Shown here: one piece after another, positions 1 to 10,300 of the stretch
Position numbering within the stretch: position 1 is the stretch's first letter
Layout of the letters: each line of letters opens with the position of its first letter
Source of the DNA: Acanthaster planci
Taxonomy: Eukaryota; Echinodermata; Asteroidea; Valvatida; Acanthasteridae
Reading direction: 5' to 3'
Assembly (NCBI RefSeq): GCF_001949145.1
Contig: NW_019091356.1
Location: 3,819,386 to 3,883,385, forward strand
Length of the DNA stretch: 64,000 bases
Program-made: the position numbers and the translations under genes
The notes under the pieces: generated by a model
Told to the model about the DNA's origin: nothing
The model's database searches: none
What the model saw: only the letters and a program-made list of their open reading frames with translations

Positions 1-1441
1 ACATAACATCCATTGCCTCCTGATATAATTTTTTGATTTAGTTTTGTTACATTCCCAAGAAGTACAAACTAAAACAGTTGTGTGATAATTCAGGATTTGA
101 ATTCAGAGCATAAAGTTGGCAATTTTGAAATTGGAGGGGTTTACAAGCAGCATAAAGAGTGACTTTTGGTACAATAAAATAGCGTCACCACTCCATTTTG
201 CTTATTTTCAATAAGCCAACAGTATTGTGTAACTTATTTGTACGTGTATATTGGAACTAGCATTGATTGTTCTAAATAGTTGTCCAAAGGTTATTTGCAT
301 GATATGATAGCAGCTGATAATAGTTTATTGAAATTTGTTTCTTATCTAGCAGCTTCTTACTATATGTATGCCATTTTTTGCCCTTGGGAGTTGCAGCAGA
401 GCCTTACTTTTTTTTCTGTTGCTTCCAATTTATCAAATTGTCAGAGTTTCTCAATTCTGCCACTCAACGTTTCATTTGTCTCTTTGCCACTTTAATTTTG
501 TATACATGTATGTTTCAAATAATTTCTTGCAGCTATAAAAGAAATGTGTGTGACTCTGGAAAGCAATAAAAAAGCTATTTTGACAAAATAATTAAAACAA
601 GAAACCACTTCATTTGCCCCATTTTTATGTATTGTAAGATTATAATCGTTACTGCATACCCTACATTAATGTTCCTTCGGAACACATTCCCCAAATTCTC
701 CAAACTCGCCATCTTGCTGTTAGAAAACACTGTTTCTCATTCATCCACTGTTATTTTATCTGTGAACTGCATTTATTTTAAATTTGCCCTCTTCTTCCTG
801 ATATTACACACGTTGTGTGTCTCCCAAAATTTCCCGCCTGCAAGGTTGTGTTTACCTACATTGCACTCTTGAGCAAAGAGGTTGGTTTGGATGCACAAAC
901 ATAGTTTGTCCCCTCCCCTTTTTGAAAATCATTTCCTTTTGCCTCATGTTGCCCCTCCTAATTTATATCTTGTCTCGCTGTGAGCCACTGCAGACAGTGC
1001 TCAAAATTGCAAAAAGTTGCAGAAATAAAAAAGGACAACAAAATCAAAACAAAATATCTTTGCTTTGTCTCGCAGGACTTTATGCATTTTGTCACATTCT
1101 CGTTTCTTATCGGCTATAAATATAGTTGATATACAGAGTGCCAAATGTTCAGTGCAAAAATTCACATGACCATTGGGGGAAATGTATTGTGAGGAAACAA
1201 GGCTGTGTTTTGGTGGGCCATTTACGTCTGGTTGTTTGCCGCTGCACTGCAGAATGTTCCCCATAAATTTCTTTGGCGGAACAGTTTAATTAAAGATAAC
1301 ATCGCATGTAATTTCACGGATCATTTATGGAACAAGTTTAATTTTGCTTGTATTGTTAGCGATGTCAATTTGCGAATGCGCTCATCCTTCTGGCATGGAG
1401 GAATCGAGACCCGTAAACAGAGCCCAACGAATACTCCTTAA

Positions 1442-1667
1442 TCCCGATTAACTAGGGATTTCTTTCGAAAACGGCCAAAAAATACAATATTTTTTTCCTC
1501 AAATGAGGAAAGGGCGAGTTTTCTACAATTAACAACCTAGCGGATGGTTTACACCGTAAGTAGTGAACATACCGGTGCAATTTCAGCTCATGAAATCAAG
1601 CGGATGTTTAGTTATGCCCCCAGATATCCGGGATAACTTTTTCGAAAGAAATCCCCATGAATCGGGA
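1442..1667. mobile_element. MITE-like element with 29-30-bp terminal inverted repeats
   Basis: The left end 1442-1471 (TCCCGATT...AGGGATTTCTTTCGAAAA) and the reverse complement of 1639-1667 agree at nearly every position apart from the segment between CCGATT and GGGATTT. The 226-bp element has no coding capacity. I see no clear target-site duplication, so its class is unknown. Confidence 0.6.
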
Positions 1668-2328
1668 GAGTGCCCAGGATACGACGGAGGCGTATCGTCG
1701 GGCCCTGTTTAAAAGGAGGAACCAAAGAACACAGGTCAAAGCTCAACGGGGACGTTCAAACATGTTACATGTAATGATGTACAGTACATATGGTGTTCCA
1801 TATGTGCCATCTGGTCGCAATGTATATGTATGTGGTCAGTTGATGACGCTTCGAATTCCATATCTACGAAAGGCCTTGACGAAAGGCTAGTCGTGCACAG
1901 GCGCGACCTCCTTGGACATACATGGACATTGTACATTTTGGCCTATTCCAGTCGACAGCTGGAGTTTGCCCAGCAGCTTCTCTCGGATTGTTGGATTCTC
2001 AGACAGGTAACGAGAAGCTGTAAAGCTAGTTTAATTAAAAATATGTGTAAAGGGGGATAATCAAGGGGCAGTGAGATTGGAAACTTTTACTCCGGCCATT
2101 TCTTTTGTGGCTTGTCACAGGTTTTGCTCCCTTGCACCTGAAAGATCATTGCATCCCAGCCAAGACCCTACACCGGAACATTACACGTACCGCATTTCTT
2201 GCACGGAGGAAGGAAAGTGCAAGCCGATTCTAAAAGTTGATGGAAGAAACAAGGTTTCTAGTGGGGATTGTAAATTTGTAAACTTTTAAATTCACCCTGG
2301 GATTGTTGGCCTAGATCATAGATGACTG

Positions 2329-2336
2329 TGACGTCA
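2329..2336. promoter_or_regulatory. CRE-type palindrome TGACGTCA
   Basis: A full consensus cyclic-AMP response element lies about 420 bp before the HYKK start codon. A perfect 8-mer can occur by chance in a window this size, so its function is uncertain. Confidence 0.3.
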
Positions 2337-2753
2337 TGCTCAATAAGGTTGATGCTGTCAAAAATGGGCAGGGTTGAGGGGAAAGTCTGAATGTTTTAAC
2401 ACAGGACACATATTTCAGAATTCTTCTCTATATTTCTGACTATTCTCCGCACTGCCAGCCTATTGTATTGCAGTCATTATATTGCAGGGGTCTGCACCGT
2501 ATAAATAATTCTTACTGGTATCCCCCCTTCAAAAAATGCTGCCAAATTTATCCTATTATATCTAGTTTTGTCTTTTATTTCTGTGACAAAGTTAGTCCCA
2601 GATATCTTAATCTTTCAGCAGATTTAGCCACAGAGATATAATTTATATATTTACACCCCCATAATGTATATTACTTTAATTTTCAGAAAGTCTGTGTACC
2701 TTTAAGAGAAATTACATCTTTTGTGACTTTTCAATTGCTGTTGTAGATACAAG

Positions 2754-3114
2754 ATGGACGCTCCTTGCATCTCAGGGACGGTTCCAAAACCTTACGTCAC
2801 TGAGAAGGAGGTGGAGCAGCTGCTAGCTAGGCTCTACTCCCTCCAAGCTATCCAGATTAAAGAACTGCCCAGTTACGAAGACAGGACATTTTTCTTGAGG
2901 ACGGTACCCGACAAAGGGCTCAACGGACAGACCCAGTTCATCCTAAAAGTCCTGAACGCTGAGATAACCTCGCAGCTCCCCAGTGCCGTCGCAGTGCAGA
3001 TGGAGATTTTGGACTACCTAAAGGGATTTCCGCAGCTGAAATGCCAGGTTCCAGTGACGACCATGGAGGGCAAACTGCTAAGTTATGAGATGCTTAGGAA
3101 TGACTGGAAAAATG
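2754..3114 (+). CDS. HYKK: HYKK coding exon 1
   Basis: This exon encodes residues 1-120 plus the first base of codon 121. The ATG at 2754 lies seven bases after a good acceptor (polypyrimidine then TTGTAG, AG at 2745-2746), so an untranslated first exon probably lies upstream; that exon is inferred, not seen. The exon holds the N-lobe: LPSYEDR, the ILKV lysine and the VQMEILDYL helix. The donor is AATG|GTATCT, phase 1. Confidence 0.88.
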
Positions 3115-5425
3115 GTATCTTCTCTATTTTTCCCCTTTAAACAAAAATCTATTTCATGTTCATGTTGAATCCGTGCAGTTGTCAAAGAGGAAACTCTGAC
3201 GAATTCAATAAATATTCCCCGTGACTACAAATGCTGTATTATCATTATTGCGTTGCTATCAAGTTGAAATCTTTTTTTGTATTATTGCTGATATTGGATG
3301 TCTGGGAAATATTCAGGAAAAAAATATGTACATGTATGGGCTTTCTAAATCCCCATTTTGCCAAGGCCCTTTCATAAATTTAAAGGTTATGTGGGGATAG
3401 TTTGATGTTTACAGTCATTCTTGCATGGGTACAAGTATAAAGAATACACTCAAGGGCGACTGCTAGCAAAAAAGGAGAAATTAATGCATTCAAAGATATT
3501 TACAAGTAGTATTGTATTTGAGTCCATCACAAGTCCCTGCAAGTCCTGGAACTTGTGACTGGACTTGTGAAGGGTTTTGTGAAAGGACTTGTGTTTATTT
3601 ACAAGCAAGTTTACAATCAGCTGTATGGATTTGCTTTACAGACTGTATTTTGACTGTGCATTGTGAATTTCTTACAGGGGATGGTGTGGTCAGACATCAA
3701 GATGCCTTGTCAGCAGTGCGAATGTTCTATTATCTTCCAGGGCAATCCTTGGACAATCTGGCCCCATTGCCACCCCCATTCTTGTACAAAGTGGGTCAGC
3801 ACATTGGTCATTTACAGCAGGTGTTACAGGTGACCACGGCGTTAACCTTTTTTTAAGGGCAATTAAAAGTTTAGTGAGCTTACCTTCCTATAGTCTCTGG
3901 CATGGAGCTTAGTCAAAGAGCCTTTTATCAAACTTTTTTCCAGATTCCCCTACTTTCCTTAGCAAGTAATTAGTCTTTAATAAATTTAACAAATCCTAGA
4001 TGTGCATCATTTTTCTGTACAGTCAGTGAAATTTCATTAGTATTGTTTTCGTTCATCAAGACCATCACAAGTCATGATTCAAGTTATAGAATACCCAAAC
4101 AAACTGCAAAACAGCATCCCTGTGTTATCTTCACCCTATTTCTTGTGATTGGTCCTGTAGTGGTCTCGACATAAGTGTTGTTCATCATGCTCACAAGAAA
4201 TGGGAGGGGGTGGGATGTGTTGCCACGCCCATCAGTGTGATCGAGCACGCTGCTGTGGTAATACCATTTGAGGCTGAACTTGTGTTTGTTAAGCTAACTT
4301 TTTGAGTTTCAGCTGAGAGATGAAAAATCCCTTCTGGTTCAGCTCATGCCTCTCATCTTGCCCCCCTTTTTTACTCATGCCCCACCCCCCAGAACTCAAT
4401 TCCATGTTGCTTTGTTCACCTTTCCCTGCTACTTAAACAGACTTTCCCGGGTGATATTGAGCCACTGAAACAGAAAGAGAAAGTGTTCTCGTGGTCGTAC
4501 AGGAACTTGCTGCATGTCAAACAGCACCTGGGCGTGGTGGAAGATCCTAGGCAGAGGGCGCTGTTGGAAGATGTGCTTGAAGTGTTTCGGAAGAACGTGG
4601 TTCCCATACTAGGAGAGTTAAGGAAAGGTTTGTTGTTTATTTCGGATCACAGTCTGTTTTCTCGTTGTCCTGGTCCAGAGGCAACAGGCATGCGACAGAT
4701 CAACCATAAATTATGCTGACATTTGTAGCTTTTGATGCTGAGTTTTTTTTCTCTAGGTGTATTAAGCTGCAGAGGTGATCTTTAAATTGGTCAGGAGCAA
4801 AATTGATTGAGCCTTAGGTTTAGTTGTATGACAGGGTAGCTTTCAATGTTTTAACTGTTGTATTTTCTTTTTTCATTTGGACATTTCATTTCAAATCTTC
4901 TTTCAGTGTAGCTTTTTGTAAGTCTATGACTTCGTTTGTATTTTTTTCCACGTTTCAGGCATCGTGGTTCACGACTGTAACAACTTCAACATATTGACCA
5001 CAGTATGCGAAGCAGGATGTAACACTGACCAAGCTGAAGAGAGGATGACGCGTGATTTCCAGATCAGTGGCGTCATCGACTTTGATGAAACGATGCACGC
5101 GGCGTTGGTTAATGAGATCGCCATCTCTATGATGTATCTGATGCTGTGCTGCGATGAACCACTGGAAGGCGCTGCCCACCTTCTCGCTGGGTTTGAGTCG
5201 CGCTCTCCTCTCCCTCAGCGGGAGCGCGGCTTGTTGCGAGTTTTGATCGCCGGAAGATTCGTTCTCTCGTTGGTATACAGTGTGCTATTGGCCAAGCTGC
5301 ACCCCGAGAATGATTACCTGACTAACACCCAGGGCAAGGGATGGAAATGTCTGGAGCTTCTTTGGAAGCAAGGCGAAGAAGACCTCATGAATTATTGGGA
5401 TCAGATTAGACAGCTCCATGGATAA
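2754..5425 (+). CDS. HYKK: Hydroxylysine kinase, complete four-exon gene
   Basis: The spliced product is 388 residues (exons 2754-3114, 3678-3829, 4441-4627, 4959-5425), close to the 373 of human HYKK. The family phosphorylates 5-hydroxy-L-lysine with GTP in cytosolic lysine catabolism and has the aminoglycoside-phosphotransferase (APH) kinase-like fold. Visible landmarks: the LPSYEDR entry motif (res. 38-44), the probable nucleotide-binding lysine in FILKV (K65), a helix-C glutamate (E84), the catalytic-loop aspartate in VVHDCNNFN (D239), the metal-binding aspartate in VIDFDET (D274), and the HYKK-typical HLLAGFESRSPL and PENDYL...GWKCLE segments in the last exon. All exon phases (1, 0, 1) join without a frameshift. 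Oddities: the family HGDLN...N loop reads VHDCN..N and the DFGD motif reads DFDE. The acidic residues survive, so activity is possible but not assured. The identification is strong; no other APH subfamily fits the C-terminal motifs as well. Confidence 0.93.
3115..3677 (+). other. HYKK: HYKK intron 1
   Basis: A 563-bp GT...AG intron. Its 3' half contains short, imperfect repeats of a GGACTTGTGAA-type phrase (about 3533-3595). Nothing else recognisable. Confidence 0.8.
3678..3829 (+). CDS. HYKK: HYKK coding exon 2
   Basis: This exon encodes residues 121-171. The acceptor is TTTCTTACAG and the donor TTACAG|GTGACC. Two bases complete the split glycine codon and the frame then stays open. The peptide VRMFYYLPGQSLDNL matches the hinge region VRLLTYLPGRPI of human HYKK, followed by LYKVGQHIGHLQQVLQ, equivalent to LYEIGKLAAKLDKTLQ. 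Confidence 0.9.
3830..4440 (+). other. HYKK: HYKK intron 2
   Basis: A 611-bp intron with a pyrimidine-rich 3' end before CTACTTAAACAG. I see no embedded gene or repeat. Confidence 0.8.
4441..4627 (+). CDS. HYKK: HYKK coding exon 3
   Basis: This exon encodes residues 172-233 and leaves a phase-1 end. The acceptor is CTACTTAAACAG and the donor GGAAAG|GTTTGT. The segment (TFPGDIEPLKQKEKVFSWSY...) is the helical insert before the catalytic loop and aligns with the human stretch containing ENFIWNL. Confidence 0.88.
4628..4958 (+). other. HYKK: HYKK intron 3
   Basis: A 331-bp intron, T-rich toward its acceptor CCACGTTTCAG. Nothing else recognisable. Confidence 0.8.
4959..5425 (+). CDS. HYKK: HYKK coding exon 4 with stop codon
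   Basis: This exon encodes residues 234-388 and ends at TAA 5423-5425. The acceptor is CCACGTTTCAG. It contains the catalytic loop (VVHDCNNFNIL), the metal-binding segment (SGVIDFDET), the EIAISMMYLML helix and the highly family-specific HLLAGFESRSPL and GWKCLELL stretches. I found no canonical AATAAA shortly downstream, so the 3' end of the transcript is not placed. Confidence 0.93.
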
Positions 5426-7264
5426 AAAAGTGGAAAACCATCAGTCTCAGTCTCAAGATACCTCAGTAGTCACTAACCTGCGCTGCCACTGCCAAACAAT
5501 GACTTTAAAAAAGTCACTCACTGGTAAACTGTCCAATTTGAAATATATCTGGTTGGCACATACTCTTAAAAAGGCCATTTCAAAATTAATTTTTAGGTTC
5601 ACATCACTTAGACTGGAACCAAATCCTTCAGGAGAGGAATTTATATTTATATTCAAATACGGGAGGCGTCATCGTTGTTAATCGGGAGCCGTGACAGCAG
5701 TGGCGTGCTATGGGCATGCGTCTCACACCGGTTGCTGGTTTAAAGTTGTGCAATGAGTTGGTGAGAAATGTGTCTAGAAAAAAAGTCATGGTGGTCAGTG
5801 ATGAGAACAGCAAATTGATTTTAAATGGCCGAAGATGAAGTGGCTTGCCATATAATTTTAGCTGTCCTCCAACACAAAACAATGGAACAGCGCTTCAATG
5901 GGCACATCAGCTTGAGGAACGTGTCTATATTTTTACAGTTACAATCTAAACGACTGAAACGTCAGTGTTTTGCAGTTCGTATTCTAAATTTATTGACGGT
6001 GTACCATGTGTGAGGGGAGTTCTGGGAACGACCTTCAGATGTGTGTTCTGGAAATAAGGTGGGGTCGGTCTCAAGAATTGATAGGGTCACCGTATTGTAA
6101 CTTTTGGCGCCATCTACCAATTTGAGACAAGATGCTACTGTCACTCTTTGAGCATTGTGACTTTACTGTGAGCCCAATTTTTTCTCTTTTACCAACTGGT
6201 AAAACTTCTTTTTTTATAGACACGCACATCAGTATGTGAACAAAATCCCCCCCCCAAAATTATGTACCCCAAAAAAGTACTTATTTTGTAAAAATTAAGT
6301 TTCAAGGAGAAAGGTAGGCCTACTCAAAGAGCACTTGGCTGATTCCTTTTTGAGTGTACCTTTTTGTCATAAAAAATTAATTTTTCTTAAAAGGTGATGT
6401 GTGAAGTTCATATAATCATTCATATAAGTTTCTGCTTGGTCCATTTTTTTTCTGCTAGCTTTGTTTCCTCACCAATTCAATAGTTGGTAGAGAACTTGGT
6501 ACTTAAAAAGTATTCAACTATAACACAAGGCGTATGCTATGAGATCTCAGGTAGACTCGATGTTTTAGTGCAAATTTTAAACTACACATGTATGCTATGT
6601 GCCTGTGTGTGAACCTAACATATATGTGTGTAGCCAGTTGTTAGAAACCTGAGAATGTACGGGTACTGTCAATGTCATAAATTTTAGACTTGTATGTTGG
6701 TGCACTTTCTAAAATTTTGTTAGGAAATGCCTCAGAAATTGCGCTTTAGAATTTAGAAAAATGGCATATGAATACTGCAAATCTTTCATACCTTTGTGAT
6801 CTTCAACAGAGTAAAATTGGCGTAACACCTACAAACGTACAAAGGAAGCCTTCCCAATTCCGACGCCGCGCGGTACATACAATCTTCAGCAGACGACACT
6901 GCTCGTACACCCATTCGACATTTACTAAACAGCGCCCTCGTCAAATTCTGCTTGCTGTAGTTGTGTTGATATCAAACGTGCATTTGGCTCTATAACTTAA
7001 TGAGGTAAATTTGAGGATTTATACGTTTCACGTGGGGCATGTTAAAGATATATAGTCCCTGTGATGATTAGTCATACTGATGAACGTTCTATTATTACTT
7101 ACACCAGTGAATTATACCAGTTTCAAAACTTGGCCGAATTTGTCATCGAATACATGTTCAAATTACAAAAAGTCCCACAGGATGTCCGCCATTTTTAACT
7201 TCCACGTCTCCGCTGCTGAACTCGGACACAGTATGGGACAAATTAATGTGAATTATCTTTGAAA
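5426..7264. other. Intergenic: HYKK 3' region and AKAP9-like promoter/5' UTR
   Basis: This 1.84-kb interval must hold the HYKK 3' UTR and the promoter and 5' UTR of the scaffold gene. Both genes are transcribed rightward. Around 6840-6960 CpG density rises (CGACGCCGCGCGG), which may mark the promoter area. No canonical AATAAA or TATA box could be assigned. Confidence 0.5.
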
Positions 7265-7312
7265 ATGGACGACGAAGAAAGAAAAAAGAAACTGCAGGCT
7301 GGGCGTGAAAGG
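7265..7312 (+). CDS. AKAP9: AKAP9-like coding exon 1
   Basis: This short exon encodes residues 1-16 (MDDEERKKKLQAGRER) and ends in phase 0 at AAAGG|GTAAGA. The ATG was chosen because the peptide joins exon 2 to recreate the conserved AKAP9/pericentrin N terminus. An in-frame TGA lies a few codons upstream (ATCTTTGAAAATGG), which supports this start. The 5' untranslated region must lie just upstream; its length is not determined. Confidence 0.87.
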
Positions 7313-10300
7313 GTAAGAAATTCGTACAGTGTCACTAAAATGTCATTCAGAAGTCTTCTTGTAACTTAAGTTTGAATGACCATTACACTATTGTGAAGAC
7401 CAGTCACACTGACTCAACATACATGTAACTTTCGTGACACAATGCATTTGGAAACTCGATTTTAACTAAGTACAGCGTTTGTTACGTTAATTAAGTATGT
7501 GTGTGTGTGAAAGTTTAGGTTATTGAAATTGGTGGTGCAAGGGCAGACATGGCAGAAGGGTTAGCTTAAAATAAATAAATAAAATAGGACTGAGGAAGCT
7601 AGGCCTATACTGACTACTGTAGTACTGGGGCGGTGTGAACATCTTGGACTCTTTCAAAATGGCTTGTAAGTTGTACTGCACCGATGAAAACATTGACGTA
7701 CGCGTGTGCAAGCCGTCAGAGGATCGGGTTACACAATTTTCTTTGATCAGCGGTACATGTAGGTGCACATGCGCTCATTGCAGTTGTTTTCATTGGCACA
7801 ATGCGGTTGCTACATGCAGCTGCCATTTTGTGAAACTCCGCGCCACCCAATTTTGTCATTTGCTTTTTGAAAAACAGTCAAAGTGTGAACCACTCATGCC
7901 TGTCCCACATTATTACACGGCGTGTTACTCACGCTGAGTTGGATTGATGGGCTTGCCATATACATGTAATGATTAGACTCATGTAACATGCTTCACAGTA
8001 AGGGAGCCTATGTTATTAATCCTCCTTTGGTTTTACAGCACAAATGTGCACAAATGCCCACAGTCACTGGTGAGCACGTAGTTTCTATATGGAACTCAAA
8101 CATGCACAGGTTCAGTGTGTACACAGTAGATTGCCGGCACAGAATGACCCAGGGTCTTTTGTGCAGTCCTCTNGATATTTCTGTGAGGGACTGTTGGTGC
8201 AGTGCACAACACAACACAGCTGTGCTTCTTTGAGGTGTTCACCAAATGACCCAAAGAGTGACTTCAACATGGGAGGGTTGATATATATTTATTATTATTA
8301 TACATTGTAATATATGTTATTGCTGAATTAGTTTTTAAAGGGTCCAGATTTGTAAAGCTACTGCAAACGCGGCAAAGAAAAAAACAGTTAAATTTGTCAA
8401 GTTTGACCAGAATGCTTATTTACTAGAATGTTTCCGTTGCTGTCTTCTACAGTTGGCCAGATTCCAAAAGAAAAAAGGGAGTCCCGACAAACGGCGGAAG
8501 AAAAAAGCAAAGACGACAGACCCACCGACATCTGCTGCTGAAGGAGCCAATGGAAATGGAGGCAGCAAAGGGGCGCAACCCACCATCCACCTCAGTGACG
8601 ATTCTCTTGATACAGCTGACTCCAGTGTGGCATCGAGCGACGTCTTGGGAACCCACTCTGATCTGATGTCACCCATATCGTTTGAGGTAATGCTGCTCAT
8701 ATATCCTATGGTATAGGGGAGCACCCCTTAATCCTATCCCAAGCAGATTCTTCCAAATCCACATTTAAGGGTTTCCACAGATTTTGGAAGATGGCTACAG
8801 TTTCTGACTTTGAAAATTGTGCTGTGGTGTGGCACAGTGACATGGATTTTGGATGAATCAGGACTAGTTCAACATTTCTAACGTTACAAAATTAATCCAT
8901 GGGGACGAGGACGACATATAATCATTTCAGGGCTTGTGCTACGTGCTCATTATATCATCCAGAATGAAACGATAACGATTTCTTCTCCCATGCCATGATC
9001 AGAATCGTGCACAAGCGCGAGCACGTGGCCTGCCTGTGGCGTACATGGATGCGTGTACAATGTGCATGTACACGCACCATGCATGTACCACATGTATTTT
9101 TTCATCCACTTTGAAGTCGAGTCTTGTACTCAATTCGCTTGCTCTTAGCCAAATTGCCGAAGGAAACATGAATGTAGGAACACTGGGATTCTTTGTATAT
9201 CATTAGTTATTTTTGTTTGCGTATCACATGAATATACTGAATGTACTGTACTAACAAAAAGGCACAAAAACGTGTGCCAAGTACTGACCTGCATCACAAA
9301 GTACATCATAAAGGGGTTATGAGAAATCTGTTCAAAGATGTTTGTCATTATTCGCTTCTTTGTTGCAGGGCTGCTTAATTACACTATATAAAACAACAAT
9401 TGCACACAGTTTGACAGTTTTAGTTTTTTCTAAAAGTTGTTATTTTTTGTTTGAAAAGGCAAAACTCTCATGAACAAATGTCAGAAATTCATCAGAGACC
9501 ACCAGAAAGCATCTAATGGTGCATGCTTCAAGTTCGCGCACAAATTTTGGACTCTAACTAGAACACTTCTTGTTTTTCATTTTGCAATCCCACTTTTCAA
9601 ATCCTAGCTAAAACACTGCCGACACCCGAGACATTTAATAATGAATCCAAACTTTTTTTGGGCCTTCGTAATCGGAAGCCCCTACAGATTTTCTATTGAT
9701 ATGCTTTGAAAATCATTTAACATTGCTAACAGAATCTTTGCAAAGAATTTTTTTGCTTTTGCTTTTTTGCTGTGTTTCCTTGTTATTAAATCTCAGTCTG
9801 TTTTGACTCTCACCAAAAACTGAGATTTCTTGACCTGTTGAACTGTGTTTTTGATCAGAACAGCGCGAGGCAAAGTTATCCTTTGAAATTTCACAACCAT
9901 GGAAATAGGATACTCAGTCTGACCTGAGTTTGGACGTCCAATCTTCGAGACAGCATTATCTCATCATCCCAGACATATATGACTCATGCCTGTGCCTCAG
10001 CTGTGACTCGAAGTTCAGTTGCGAATTCAAACTCTCAATTCTGCCTGATGTGTTCCATCGACCAAAAACATTGATGAATTATTTTGAGATGAAAGAGTTA
10101 CAGTTGAAGTTGAAACTTCAGACTGGGTAGACCAGTCTCCTTTAAGTTCAGCCCTCCCCTTTAGGTTTGGATTACCTTTTCTGCCAGGAACAACTAGGGA
10201 CCGGTCTTTTGTCATGTCCATTGTATGTTGCATTCTTTGCTGGTGTCCTGGTCCTCGGCTTTAACATGGTCCCCTGGGTCAAAGGTCCTAGAAGTGCTAA

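Larger units (their letters stand above)
1..2746. other. Region upstream of HYKK, no coding gene recognised
   Basis: AT-rich sequence with only short chance ORFs. It holds one inverted-repeat element (1442-1667), a CRE-type palindrome (2329-2336) and, at its right end, a polypyrimidine tract and AG that imply an upstream untranslated exon for HYKK. The promoter itself cannot be placed. Confidence 0.6.
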
